DNA of 5,966 nucleotides. Source: Saprospirales bacterium (GTDB taxonomy: Bacteria; Bacteroidota; Bacteroidia; Chitinophagales; Saprospiraceae). Under the pieces are notes generated by a model. That model saw nothing but the letters and a program-made list of their open reading frames with translations. It ran no database searches and was not told the origin of the DNA. The stretch's first letter is position 1. Every line of letters begins with the position of its first letter. The stretch lies in contig JAHEAS010000242.1 in NCBI GenBank assembly GCA_024642645.1, forward strand, positions 1 to 5,966, given 5' to 3'. The position numbers and the translations under genes are program-made. Positions 1-5,966 of the stretch are shown here, piece by piece.

Positions 1-8
1 ACCCTTCC

Positions 9-56
9 CACTGGGGAATTATAACTGTCGCTCACTGAGGAAGAATAATTGTCGTT
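9..56. repeat. Two adjacent imperfect 24-bp direct repeats
   Basis: Copies at 9-32 and 33-56 start with CACTG and end in TGTCGCT or TGTCGTT; 19 of 24 positions agree. The array may continue left of the window. Several insertion-sequence families, notably IS21, carry repeated transposase-binding sites near their ends, so this could be an element end, but no transposase is visible. On the minus strand the unit is eight codons and would encode NDNYSSSV then SDSYNSPV within a short open frame that leaves the window. The remaining sequence at 57-140 shows no gene I can support. Confidence 0.55.
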
Positions 57-140
57 GACCAGGTGTGGTGAAGGAACTGGTGCTGCACCAAGGGGGACAG
101 GATATGACGGGAACGAGGAAATAAGCATAAATCAGTTGCA

Positions 141-177
141 TACAAAGGGCAGCATATTTCTCTCGCTGCCCTTTGTA
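141..177 (-). terminator. Perfect 13-bp hairpin just past the SNF2 stop codon
   Basis: TACAAAGGGCAGC at 141-153 is perfectly complementary to GCTGCCCTTTGTA at 165-177, with an 11-base loop. It begins two bases after the SNF2 stop (180-182). On the minus strand it is not followed by a T-run; on the plus strand it is followed by TTTT at 178-181. It may work in both directions, or mainly as a 3'-end stabiliser for the SNF2 mRNA. A plus-strand gene ending left of the window is possible but not seen. Confidence 0.6.
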
Positions 178-179
178 TT

Positions 180-3100
180 TTATCCCAACAACTCCGCCAA
201 CTCATCCCTTGAAAACGCCACCCCATCGCCCGTGGCCAAAATCTCCCCGGCCAACGCCGCCTTCTTTTCTTGCATTTTCAAAATCTTCTCCTCGATGGTA
301 TCCTTGGCAATGAACTTCACCGCCACCACCTTTTCCGTCTGCCCGATGCGGTGCGCCCGAGCGATGGCCTGGTCTTCCACGAAGGGGTTCCACCACGGGT
401 CGAGGACGAAGACGTAGTCCGCCGCCGTGAGGTTCAGCCCTACCCCACCCGCTTTGGTGGTGATGAGGAATGCCTGCACTTTCGGGTCGCTGCTAAATTT
501 GTCCACTGCCTGCTTCCGCTGCGCCTGCGACACACTGCCCGTCAGCCACGCAAACTGGTGCCCCGCCTTTTCAAACTCCGCCCGGAACAATTGCAAATAC
601 CGCTCGAACGAGCTGAACATCAGCACCTTGTGCCCCGCCTTGCGGATGGTGTCGAAGTATTCGAGGATGTCGTTGAACTTACCGCTTTCGATCGTGGAAT
701 GCGGATTGCGGATTGCGGATTGGGGGGCTGCTAAACCTTCAAATTCTGCCAAACTATCCTCGGGACTCGAATCCGCATTCCGCATTCCGAAATCCGCAAT
801 CAAATCCGGGTGATTCGCAATTTGCCGCAAGCGCATCAGCGCCGCCAGCACAGCAATGCGGTTTTGGGGTTGGGCGGGGTCGAGGTTCAGGATTTGGTTT
901 CGCACGGCTGATTTCTCCTGCTCGTAAAGTTTAGCCTGTGCATCGGTCATTTCGGTATAAAAAACCAGTTCGGTGAGCAGCGGCAGTTCAGGGGCAACTT
1001 CTTCTTTCGTTCTTCGCAAAAGGTAGGGCTGAACGAGGCGGCGCAGTTCCGCCTTTTTAACCTCGTCTTCTTGCTTTTCAATGGGCTTAATAAAATGCTT
1101 TTTGAAATAGCCAAAGCTGCCCAACATCCCAGGGTTCAGGAACTGCATCTGTGCCCAGAGGTCGCTCAGCGAGTTCTCGATAGGCGTACCGCTGAGGCTG
1201 ATTTTGTGCTTCGCAACGAGGTCGCCTACCGCTTTGAACACGGCACTTTCCGGGTTCTTGATGTACTGGCTCTCGTCTAGCACCATGTATTCCCACTCGA
1301 TTTTTTTCAAAAAAGCCATGTCCAAACGGGCGGTTTGGTAGGTCGTCAGCACGAGGTCGTAGCGGCTGAGGATGCGCACATCCTTCGTACGCCCCGACCC
1401 GATATGCTTGCAAATGCTGATGCCTGGAGCGAATTTTTTCACCTCTCGTTCCCAGTTGAAAACGAGGGAGGAGGGGAGGACAATCAAGCACTTTAGAGGT
1501 ATGAGGTCTGGGGTATGAGGTCTGTTGGGGTCGCTGCTGGGTTGTTCAAGTTGTTCTTTGGCGTGAAGCAAAACCGCCAGTGTTTGCAGCGTTTTCCCCA
1601 AACCCATGTCGTCAGCGAGGCAGGCACCGAGGTTTTCCTGATAGTGATTCGCCAGCCAACTTGCGCCTTCCAACTGGTAGGGGCGGAGGTCAGCTTTGAG
1701 CAATGACGGCACTTCAAACGGTGATGAGTTATGAGTTATGAGTTCAGTGGCATCAATGCTCAGGCCAAGGCCTTCCAAGAGGGGGCGTTGTGACTTGACG
1801 AGGCGTAGGTCATCCCCATCGAGCTGCCCCAAATGCGCCAGCCCATGAAAGCGGGCCATCCACTCCGCGGGAATGATGAAAAACGAGCCGTCGGGCAGTT
1901 CGTACCAGCGGTTTTCGGTGCGGATATGGTTGATGAGCCTAGCAAACGGAAACTCGTATTCCCCTACCCTCACCGTGATGCGCAGGTCGAACCAGTCGTT
2001 TACCAACTGCACATCCTGCGTCCATTCTGCCGTGCGCAAGCTGATTTTTTTATCTTCGAAAACTGGCATGTCCAGCGTGAAGCCGGCCTCGGCCAAAGCC
2101 ACCGACTTCTCCGAAAGCCAAGCAATGGTCTGGTAAAGTGGGTCGCTTTCTTCCGCCGTTATTTCGTTATTTATACACTGCCAAAGACTGCCTTCTGTTT
2201 GCTCCAACCCAAAACCAAGGAGCTTGTCAAGGTAAGCCTGTTCCGCTTCTGGTTGCCGTTTTACTTGCATCACCCGTATATCACCAGCTTCATCGAAATG
2301 CAGTGCTGTGCGCATTTGCCTTGGGTCATTTTGGGAAAACTGGGTGCCAAGGTAGCGGAACGTGACTGCCAACAGCCATTCATCCTTGAACAGGTGCTTC
2401 ATCAAAGTCAGGTCGCAGCCCTCGATTTTTCGGGTGCTGGTGACTTCGAACCCCTCCGCTTCTATCTCTGCTCGCTCTGCCGCTTTCAGGATGAACTTTT
2501 GGAAATAATCCTTAATCATGTGGTTCGGCACGGGCTGCTCGTCGCGCTGCATGAACGGCTTGAGCATGTTGCCGTTGAGGCCGGGCAGCGGGTACAGCAT
2601 CTCCCCAACGAGTATCCAGCCGGGGTGGTTCGTGAGCACGATGGGCTGCTTCCAGCGCACCAGCCAACGCTCCTCGCCTGTGGCAGTGCCACCCGTCGTG
2701 AAATTGAGGCGGTAGATGATTTTGTCCTTTGTTTTTCGGAAGATGAGGTGCGGGATAATTTCAGCGTCCGGGTAGCGAACGAGCACATCCTTCATCATCA
2801 CTTTCTTGGCAGCCATGAAAGTGAGTGGCAGGCGGTGCTCCACCATTTTGCGAAGAAAAATATCCACCTGACGGTGGACGTAGCGGTCGGCCAGTGGCTT
2901 GATGTCGGGGTTTTGGAGGAGTTCGTCGAGGGGTTTGGCTTTGCCTTTTGGTGGATTGAAATTTGCTTCCAGCGTCCGTTCCGACAGGCTTTCGATGAGG
3001 TCGAACAATTGCGTCAGCAACGGCGTCAGCTCGATGCCGTAGCTGCCGATGGTAATGGGGGAAGCCGTTTGCAGCAGGAAGTTCAGGGTACCGTCGGCGT

Positions 3101-3188
3101 CCGTTCCGACGATATGCGCCCCGGGCAGGTACCAGCCGCCGGGCAGGTAACGGCGCAGGTCGAAGACGACGGTGGCGGATTTACTCAT
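180..3188 (-). CDS. SNF2/SWI2-family DEAD/DEAH-box helicase (ATP-dependent dsDNA translocase)
   Basis: A complete 1002-residue cytoplasmic protein. The C-terminal half carries the whole SNF2 ATPase core: LRPYQLEG at 501-508, Walker A DDMGLGKT at 526-533, motif Ia LIVLPSSLVFNW at 568-579, motif II DESQ at 638-641, motif III LSGTPIEN at 665-672, motif IV VLMFSSF at 855-861, motif V TTKAGGVGLNLT at 910-921 and motif VI DQAIARAHRIGQ at 939-950. The family couples ATP hydrolysis to movement along double-stranded DNA and remodels protein-DNA complexes; the target here is unknown. Residues 1-490 match no domain I can name and lack a SWIM-type CxC zinc finger. Three linkers contain residues encoded by 7-bp-period repeats (about 482-488, 548-565 and 798-833), all in frame. 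The ATG at 3188 follows an A-rich leader with no Shine-Dalgarno, usual for Bacteroidota. The gene sits alone behind a terminator, so it is probably monocistronic. The family call is firm; the biological role is not. Confidence 0.95.
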   Translation of the reverse strand: MSKSATVVFDLRRYLPGGWYLPGAHIVGTDADGTLNFLLQTASPITIGSYGIELTPLLTQLFDLIESLSERTLEANFNPPKGKAKPLDELLQNPDIKPLADRYVHRQVDIFLRKMVEHRLPLTFMAAKKVMMKDVLVRYPDAEIIPHLIFRKTKDKIIYRLNFTTGGTATGEERWLVRWKQPIVLTNHPGWILVGEMLYPLPGLNGNMLKPFMQRDEQPVPNHMIKDYFQKFILKAAERAEIEAEGFEVTSTRKIEGCDLTLMKHLFKDEWLLAVTFRYLGTQFSQNDPRQMRTALHFDEAGDIRVMQVKRQPEAEQAYLDKLLGFGLEQTEGSLWQCINNEITAEESDPLYQTIAWLSEKSVALAEAGFTLDMPVFEDKKISLRTAEWTQDVQLVNDWFDLRITVRVGEYEFPFARLINHIRTENRWYELPDGSFFIIPAEWMARFHGLAHLGQLDGDDLRLVKSQRPLLEGLGLSIDATELITHNSSPFEVPSLLKADLRPYQLEGASWLANHYQENLGACLADDMGLGKTLQTLAVLLHAKEQLEQPSSDPNRPHTPDLIPLKCLIVLPSSLVFNWEREVKKFAPGISICKHIGSGRTKDVRILSRYDLVLTTYQTARLDMAFLKKIEWEYMVLDESQYIKNPESAVFKAVGDLVAKHKISLSGTPIENSLSDLWAQMQFLNPGMLGSFGYFKKHFIKPIEKQEDEVKKAELRRLVQPYLLRRTKEEVAPELPLLTELVFYTEMTDAQAKLYEQEKSAVRNQILNLDPAQPQNRIAVLAALMRLRQIANHPDLIADFGMRNADSSPEDSLAEFEGLAAPQSAIRNPHSTIESGKFNDILEYFDTIRKAGHKVLMFSSFERYLQLFRAEFEKAGHQFAWLTGSVSQAQRKQAVDKFSSDPKVQAFLITTKAGGVGLNLTAADYVFVLDPWWNPFVEDQAIARAHRIGQTEKVVAVKFIAKDTIEEKILKMQEKKAALAGEILATGDGVAFSRDELAELLG
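695..797. repeat. Inverted 7-bp-period repeat inside the SNF2 gene
   Basis: Three perfect GCGGATT units at 701-721, preceded by TGGAAT, face a right arm at 770-797 made of AATCCGC, ATTCCGC, ATTCCGA and AATCCGC. About 22 of 27 arm positions are complementary across a 48-base spacer. It lies wholly in the coding frame and encodes the linker from about residue 798 to 832 (including MRNAD and PQSAIRNPHS), between HPDLI and SGKF of the SNF2 core, where relatives usually have only about ten residues. Confidence 0.82.
1499..1526. repeat. Two 14-bp direct repeats (four heptads) inside the SNF2 gene
   Basis: GTATGAGGTCTGGG at 1499-1512 is followed by GTATGAGGTCTGTT at 1513-1526, with 12 of 14 positions equal. 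On the coding strand the region encodes the RPHTPDLIP part of the linker between the Walker A segment and motif Ia. That linker looks longer than usual for the family. Confidence 0.75.
1724..1744. repeat. Three perfect 7-bp ATGAGTT repeats inside the SNF2 gene
   Basis: ATGAGTT occurs three times without change. Twenty-one bases equal seven codons, so the frame is kept. The coding strand reads ELITHNSS at about residues 482-489, just before the helicase core begins at LRPYQLEG. Confidence 0.8.
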
Positions 3189-3200
3189 AGTTTTTTCGGG

Positions 3201-3208
3201 CGAAGGTA
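3201..3208 (-). promoter_or_regulatory. Candidate Bacteroidota -7 box of the SNF2 gene
   Basis: On the minus strand TACCTTCG matches the Bacteroidota -7 consensus TAnnTTTG in all but one base. It lies between the upstream terminator and the SNF2 start, where a promoter is required. I see no clear TTTG -33 element at the expected distance. Transcription would begin only about 5-10 bases before the ATG at 3188, giving a very short leader. Confidence 0.38.
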
Positions 3209-3212
3209 AAAC

Positions 3213-3255
3213 GGTTTTTGGTTTCAGGGCAGCCCCTCATCGGAACCCAAAAACC
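3213..3255. repeat. Inverted heptad repeat in the SNF2 upstream region
   Basis: GGTTTTT plus GGTTTCA at 3213-3226 faces GGAACCC plus AAAAACC at 3242-3255; 12 of 14 positions are complementary across a 15-base spacer. It fills the space between the terminator and the candidate -7 box, so it would overlap any -33 element or operator of the SNF2 gene. Confidence 0.65.
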
Positions 3256-3257
3256 TT

Positions 3258-3291
3258 AAAAAAAATGCCCAGCAACCAATGTTGCCAGGCA
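3258..3291 (-). terminator. Rho-independent terminator of the PorP/PorE-like transcript
   Basis: On the minus strand an 11-bp stem (TGCCTGGCAAC with GTTGCTGGGCA, containing two G-U pairs) closes a 4-base ATTG loop and is followed directly by eight T. It lies about 85 bases past the TAG stop of the PorE-like gene. It separates that unit from the SNF2 gene, which therefore needs its own promoter. Confidence 0.88.
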
Positions 3292-3328
3292 CCACACGTT
3301 TGAAATACTCGATTTGGGAGGGTTTATA

Positions 3329-3368
3329 GCTGCGAACAACTCGAAACTCATCGCTCAAAACTCGCAGC
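3329..3368. repeat. Heptad repeat closed by a 7-bp stem in the 3' UTR of the PorE-like gene
   Basis: On the minus strand four heptads, GAGTTTT, GAGCGAT, GAGTTTC and GAGTTGT, run from 3363 down to 3336. They are closed by a perfect stem, GCTGCGA (3368-3362) with TCGCAGC (3335-3329). The structure starts eight bases after the TAG stop and lies upstream of the terminator. Confidence 0.6.
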
Positions 3369-3375
3369 CAGTCAC

Positions 3376-5313
3376 CTAATACCTTACTCCTTTCTCCTCC
3401 AAACGCGTTATCTTGATTTCTGTCCTTCGGTTTTCCTCGTGGGTAGCATCGTCGCATTCCACGCCGTTTTCACAGTCATTCACGAGTTGCGTCTCACCAT
3501 AGCCTTTGGCTGTTAGGCGGCGCTTGCTGATGCCCTTCGACACGATGTATTTCACGGCAGCATCGGCCCGCTGTTGCGATAGCCACTCGTTGTAGGTGTC
3601 CGAGCCACGGGCGTCCGTGTGCGAGCCCAGCTCAATTTCGAGGGTCGGGTACTTTTTCATGAGTTCCACCACGTGATCGAGGTCTATCGCTGCATCGTTC
3701 CGAATGTCGAATTTGTTGTAGTCGTAGTAAACATTATCCAATTGGACAACGACACCGACCTCCAGTTTGGGCGACTCAGCCACTGGATTTAGGCGGATGA
3801 TATGGGTGGAAGCGCCCTCCGCACAGTTGATTTCGCCAGATTTCCAATTTGCCGTTTGTTCAGAAAAACCAGATTTCTGAGCCACCACCTCATACTCGCA
3901 CTTGCAGTCCATCCGAAACGAAAAGCTGCCATTGCCATCGGTTCTGTACTCGGTTATGATATCGGCGCACTTGTCCAACACGCTAACCGTTGTGCCAGGA
4001 AGCGCCTTATCGGTCACCATATCCCGCACCAAACCCGTGAAGTTGGTGGTGCTTGAGGCCTCAATAGGAATGAGGTATTCTGGCGTTGCCAACATCTCTG
4101 TGGAGCTTACCAACTTGCGCAGTGGCAAGTAACCATTCTTGGTCACCTCCACCAAATAGTTTTCGCCGGGCAACACAGGTACTTTTACCTCACAGCTTTT
4201 AAAAGCCGGGGCTTTGTCTATGAATTTTTCGGTGTAAAGCACCACGTATTCTTGCTCCGTTGGGGTTTCGTTTTCAGCGGCACTCCAGGCCGCTTCTTGT
4301 GATAGTCGGATTTTCAAATTGGCATCCGAAATGCGGATTCCCGTTGCTTTATCCACCACACATACATTGGCCAACTGTGGGCGCACCCCATTGAAATTCC
4401 AACGGTAAATATCATCCTGCCCTTTACCGCCGGGGCGGTTGGAAGTCAGGTATCCCTTGCGCTCCCGCTTGTCCGAAGTGTATGCGAAATCATCGTAAGC
4501 AGAGTTGATCGGTGCGGGCAAAGGCAGCAAGTAACTCGCCTCCATGCCTTCCATCTGAACGGAGTAAACGTCCAACCCGCCCATGCCCTTCCATCCATTA
4601 GAAGAGAAGTACAGGATATTGCTGGCCGTCAAAAAGGGGAAGATTTCGTCCCCTGCCGAGTTGACATTCGGACCGAGGTTGATGGGCGAACCCCAATTCT
4701 CGCCAGCCTTTTTTACAACATAAATATCCATGCCGCCATAGCCGCCGGGGCGGTTGGAGCTAAAAAACAGCAGGTTGCCGTCGGCTGACAAGGTCGGGTG
4801 GCAGTTGGAAAAGTCGTCACTGTTGAACGACAACTCCTTCGCCTCTTCCCAACGGCCCCGGTTCAGTTGTGCCGAGTATATTTTAAGGTCAACCAACCCC
4901 GCTTTGCTCTGCCCGTCCCTGTTGTTTCGGGAGAAAATCATGGTTTTACCATCTGGCGTAAAAGTGGGTGCGCCATCGTGGTACTTGCCGTTAATGTCGC
5001 CACTGACCATGTCCGGCGAGAAGAAGCGGCCTTCGGCGTCTTCCTTCGCAAAATACAGGTCGGAAAACCGCCCTGTTACCAAGTCTTGGTCGCAGACAAA
5101 TACCCGCTTACCGCCCCGTGCCGAGGTGAACATCACGCCGCTGCCATAAGGCACTGCGCAATAGTCAAGGTATTCTGTGTTGATATCCGTCATGTTTTCG
5201 ACGGAATAATTACCAATCGGCGATGCCTGCAAATTCACGTTGACCGCCCGCTGTGCCCCAGCCCAACTGGTGAGCAGCAGCAGCGCAAAAAGTATTTTAG
5301 ATGATGTTTTCAT
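3376..5313 (-). CDS. PorE-like secreted protein: PD40 propeller, CarboxypepD_reg-like fold, OmpA C-terminal domain
   Basis: A complete 645-residue envelope protein. Residues 1-20 form a signal peptide (lysines, a leucine-rich core, likely cleavage AGA|Q). Residues about 50-305 hold PD40-type propeller blades, with repeated DG..-FSSNRPGG-GG-DIY signatures near 114-130, 171-199, 223-250 and 275-303. Residues 423-508 look like a CarboxypepD_reg fold (GLVRD...LPGTTVSV...TDGNGSFSF), and 314-400 may be a second, more divergent copy. Residues 524-636 are an OmpA_C domain with HTDARG at 565-570, NEWLSQQRA at 575-583 and NRRTEIKI at 628-635, the pattern that binds meso-diaminopimelate in peptidoglycan. 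C614 and C620 sit in the loop before NRR and could form a disulfide. Porphyromonas PorE has the same order plus an N-terminal TPR, which is absent here. It follows a PorP/SprF gene after 79 bases, so it probably anchors that barrel to the cell wall. The ATG follows an A-rich leader. Confidence 0.94.
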   Translation of the reverse strand: MKTSSKILFALLLLTSWAGAQRAVNVNLQASPIGNYSVENMTDINTEYLDYCAVPYGSGVMFTSARGGKRVFVCDQDLVTGRFSDLYFAKEDAEGRFFSPDMVSGDINGKYHDGAPTFTPDGKTMIFSRNNRDGQSKAGLVDLKIYSAQLNRGRWEEAKELSFNSDDFSNCHPTLSADGNLLFFSSNRPGGYGGMDIYVVKKAGENWGSPINLGPNVNSAGDEIFPFLTASNILYFSSNGWKGMGGLDVYSVQMEGMEASYLLPLPAPINSAYDDFAYTSDKRERKGYLTSNRPGGKGQDDIYRWNFNGVRPQLANVCVVDKATGIRISDANLKIRLSQEAAWSAAENETPTEQEYVVLYTEKFIDKAPAFKSCEVKVPVLPGENYLVEVTKNGYLPLRKLVSSTEMLATPEYLIPIEASSTTNFTGLVRDMVTDKALPGTTVSVLDKCADIITEYRTDGNGSFSFRMDCKCEYEVVAQKSGFSEQTANWKSGEINCAEGASTHIIRLNPVAESPKLEVGVVVQLDNVYYDYNKFDIRNDAAIDLDHVVELMKKYPTLEIELGSHTDARGSDTYNEWLSQQRADAAVKYIVSKGISKRRLTAKGYGETQLVNDCENGVECDDATHEENRRTEIKITRLEEKGVRY

Positions 5314-5327
5314 TGTTGAATTTTTTT

Positions 5328-5392
5328 AGGTTTTAGGTTTCGGGTTTCACGCAGTACCTGCCCTTAAACCTGAAACCAAAAACCTGAAACCA
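5328..5392. repeat. Inverted heptad repeat between the PorP/SprF and PorE-like genes
   Basis: AGGTTTT, AGGTTTC and GGGTTTC at 5328-5348 face a right arm at 5371-5392; 18 of 22 positions are complementary, with a 21-base loop. On the right, AAACCTGAAACC occurs at 5366-5377 and again at 5380-5391, a 14-bp period. The arm ends directly at the PorP stop codon. No T-run follows on the minus strand, so this is a poor terminator; it could act as an mRNA stabiliser or partial attenuator between the two genes. Confidence 0.72.
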
Positions 5393-5966
5393 TTAAAAGA
5401 ACCGTAGGTGGCTCACCTCGCACGACTTGCACCTGAAAGTGTAGCCAAGCATCAATTCCCAACTTCCGTTGGTGGCCTGGTTCAGTTCCGATTGGGTCAA
5501 ATCAAGCCCCAAGCCAAGTCGCATCCCATTGCCGAACTCCATGCCTGCCAGCACATCAAAGGAATCGCCGAGGCGGTAAGTGGCACCGAACCAAAAGGCC
5601 TTCATAAAAATAAGGTTGGCATTCAGGTCCACATCCACGGGAGCCGCTGGGTTCACACTCACCAACAGCGACGGAACCAACTCAACATTGCGCGACAGCG
5701 TGGCATTGAATCCACCCATCACGTAAGCCGTGCGGCGGTTGTCCTTTTTCCCGCTGCGGTCTTGGTAAAGGCTGTTTTTGAGCAACAGGGGGACAGACAC
5801 CCCGAAGTAGTATCTTTTGCCCAAGAAGTAGGCTCCCGAGCCGAAATTGGTACCAAAGGCCGTCTCATCGCCCTGTGGGATTTCCGGGTCGTCGGGATCC
5901 AGCGGCTTGGAATCTGACCACTTGAATCGCAACTGCTCCAACCTGCCCGACAGGCCAAGGCTGAGG
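5393..5966 (-). CDS. PorP/SprF-family type IX secretion outer-membrane protein (5' end outside the window)
   Basis: This is the C-terminal 190 residues of a protein of probably about 300. The frame is open to the window edge (LSLGLSGRLEQLRFKW at the start of the visible part), so the TTG at 5939-5941 is an internal leucine and not a start. The visible part has the alternating polar/aromatic strands of an outer-membrane beta-barrel. It includes FGTNFGSGAYFLGKRYYFG followed by VSVPLLL, the signature stretch of PorP/SprF proteins, and a late NGSWELMLGYTF strand. It ends in RFF, and a terminal aromatic fits a barrel-assembly signal. Family members sit in the outer membrane and work with the type IX secretion or gliding apparatus; SprF is needed for export of the SprB adhesin in Flavobacterium. 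Many paralogues exist per genome, so the exact partner cannot be named. It is followed by the PorE-like gene, and the two are probably co-transcribed. A CKSC motif near the C-terminus is of unknown meaning. Confidence 0.86.
   Translation of the reverse strand, partial: LSLGLSGRLEQLRFKWSDSKPLDPDDPEIPQGDETAFGTNFGSGAYFLGKRYYFGVSVPLLLKNSLYQDRSGKKDNRRTAYVMGGFNATLSRNVELVPSLLVSVNPAAPVDVDLNANLIFMKAFWFGATYRLGDSFDVLAGMEFGNGMRLGLGLDLTQSELNQATNGSWELMLGYTFRCKSCEVSHLRFF

Noticed and set aside
1..128. A small minus-strand gene starting at 126-128
   Set aside because: Only 42 codons are visible, it is rich in Ser and Pro, has no homology I recognise, and is followed outside the window by unknown sequence. 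Kept as a finding, not called as a gene.
638..641. DESQ as a broken Walker B motif
   Set aside because: The catalytic Asp and Glu are both present; the third and fourth positions vary among SNF2 proteins, so activity is expected.
695..797. A CRISPR array
   Set aside because: Units are 7 bp, contiguous, and arranged as inverted arms; there are no regular spacers and no cas genes.
1833..3209. A 458-codon open frame on the plus strand
   Set aside because: It lies fully antisense to the SNF2 gene, has no recognisable domain, and its translation is rich in His, Gln, Arg and Val as expected from the reverse of a real gene. The minus-strand product has conserved motifs throughout.
3224..3457. A 77-codon minus-strand frame across the end of the PorE-like gene and the spacer
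   Set aside because: It overlaps the conserved OmpA C-terminus in another frame and reads through the terminator hairpin and T-run; no family match.
4798..5304. A 168-codon plus-strand frame opposite the PorE-like gene
   Set aside because: Antisense shadow; the minus-strand frame has a signal peptide and clear PD40 repeats.
5328..5348. Telomere-like repeat (similar to TTTAGGG)
   Set aside because: Only three degenerate units within an operon spacer; the likeness is explained by the general G/T-rich heptad pattern.
5939..5941. TTG as the start of the PorP/SprF gene
   Set aside because: The frame stays open and family-like up to the window edge, and a 182-residue protein would be far too short for this barrel family.

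Overview
The window looks like chromosomal DNA from a member of the Bacteroidota, possibly a Saprospiria-like lineage; the class is an inference. The evidence is a PorP/SprF-type outer-membrane protein next to a PorE-like protein (PD40 propeller plus OmpA domain), A-rich leaders without Shine-Dalgarno sequences, and one plausible TAnnTTTG-type -7 box. All three recognisable genes lie on the minus strand, so the window reads right to left.

Right part (5966 down to 5393): the last 190 codons of a PorP/SprF-family beta-barrel gene; its start lies outside the window. After a 79-base spacer comes a complete 645-residue secreted protein (5313-3376) with a PD40 beta-propeller, one or two CarboxypepD_reg-like folds and a peptidoglycan-binding OmpA C-terminal domain. 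This pairing is common in type IX secretion and gliding loci. The two products would link an outer-membrane barrel to the cell wall. A strong intrinsic terminator at 3258-3291 ends this unit.

Left part (3188 down to 180): a complete 1002-residue SNF2/SWI2-family DNA translocase with all helicase motifs, probably transcribed from its own promoter in the short gap after the terminator. A perfect 13-bp hairpin lies directly after its stop codon. Positions 1-140 hold no gene I can support, but include two adjacent imperfect 24-bp repeats at 9-56, possibly the end of an insertion sequence.

The least ordinary signal is a set of short direct-repeat tracts that all have a 7-bp period but different unit sequences. 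Three lie inside the SNF2 gene, in frame and in the linkers between conserved motifs. Three lie in the two intergenic spacers, two of them as inverted-repeat arms, and the two spacers share an identical 16-mer in opposite orientations. This looks like a dispersed heptad-repeat family that has entered both spacers and protein-coding sequence. No complete new defence, CRISPR or mobile system is visible.
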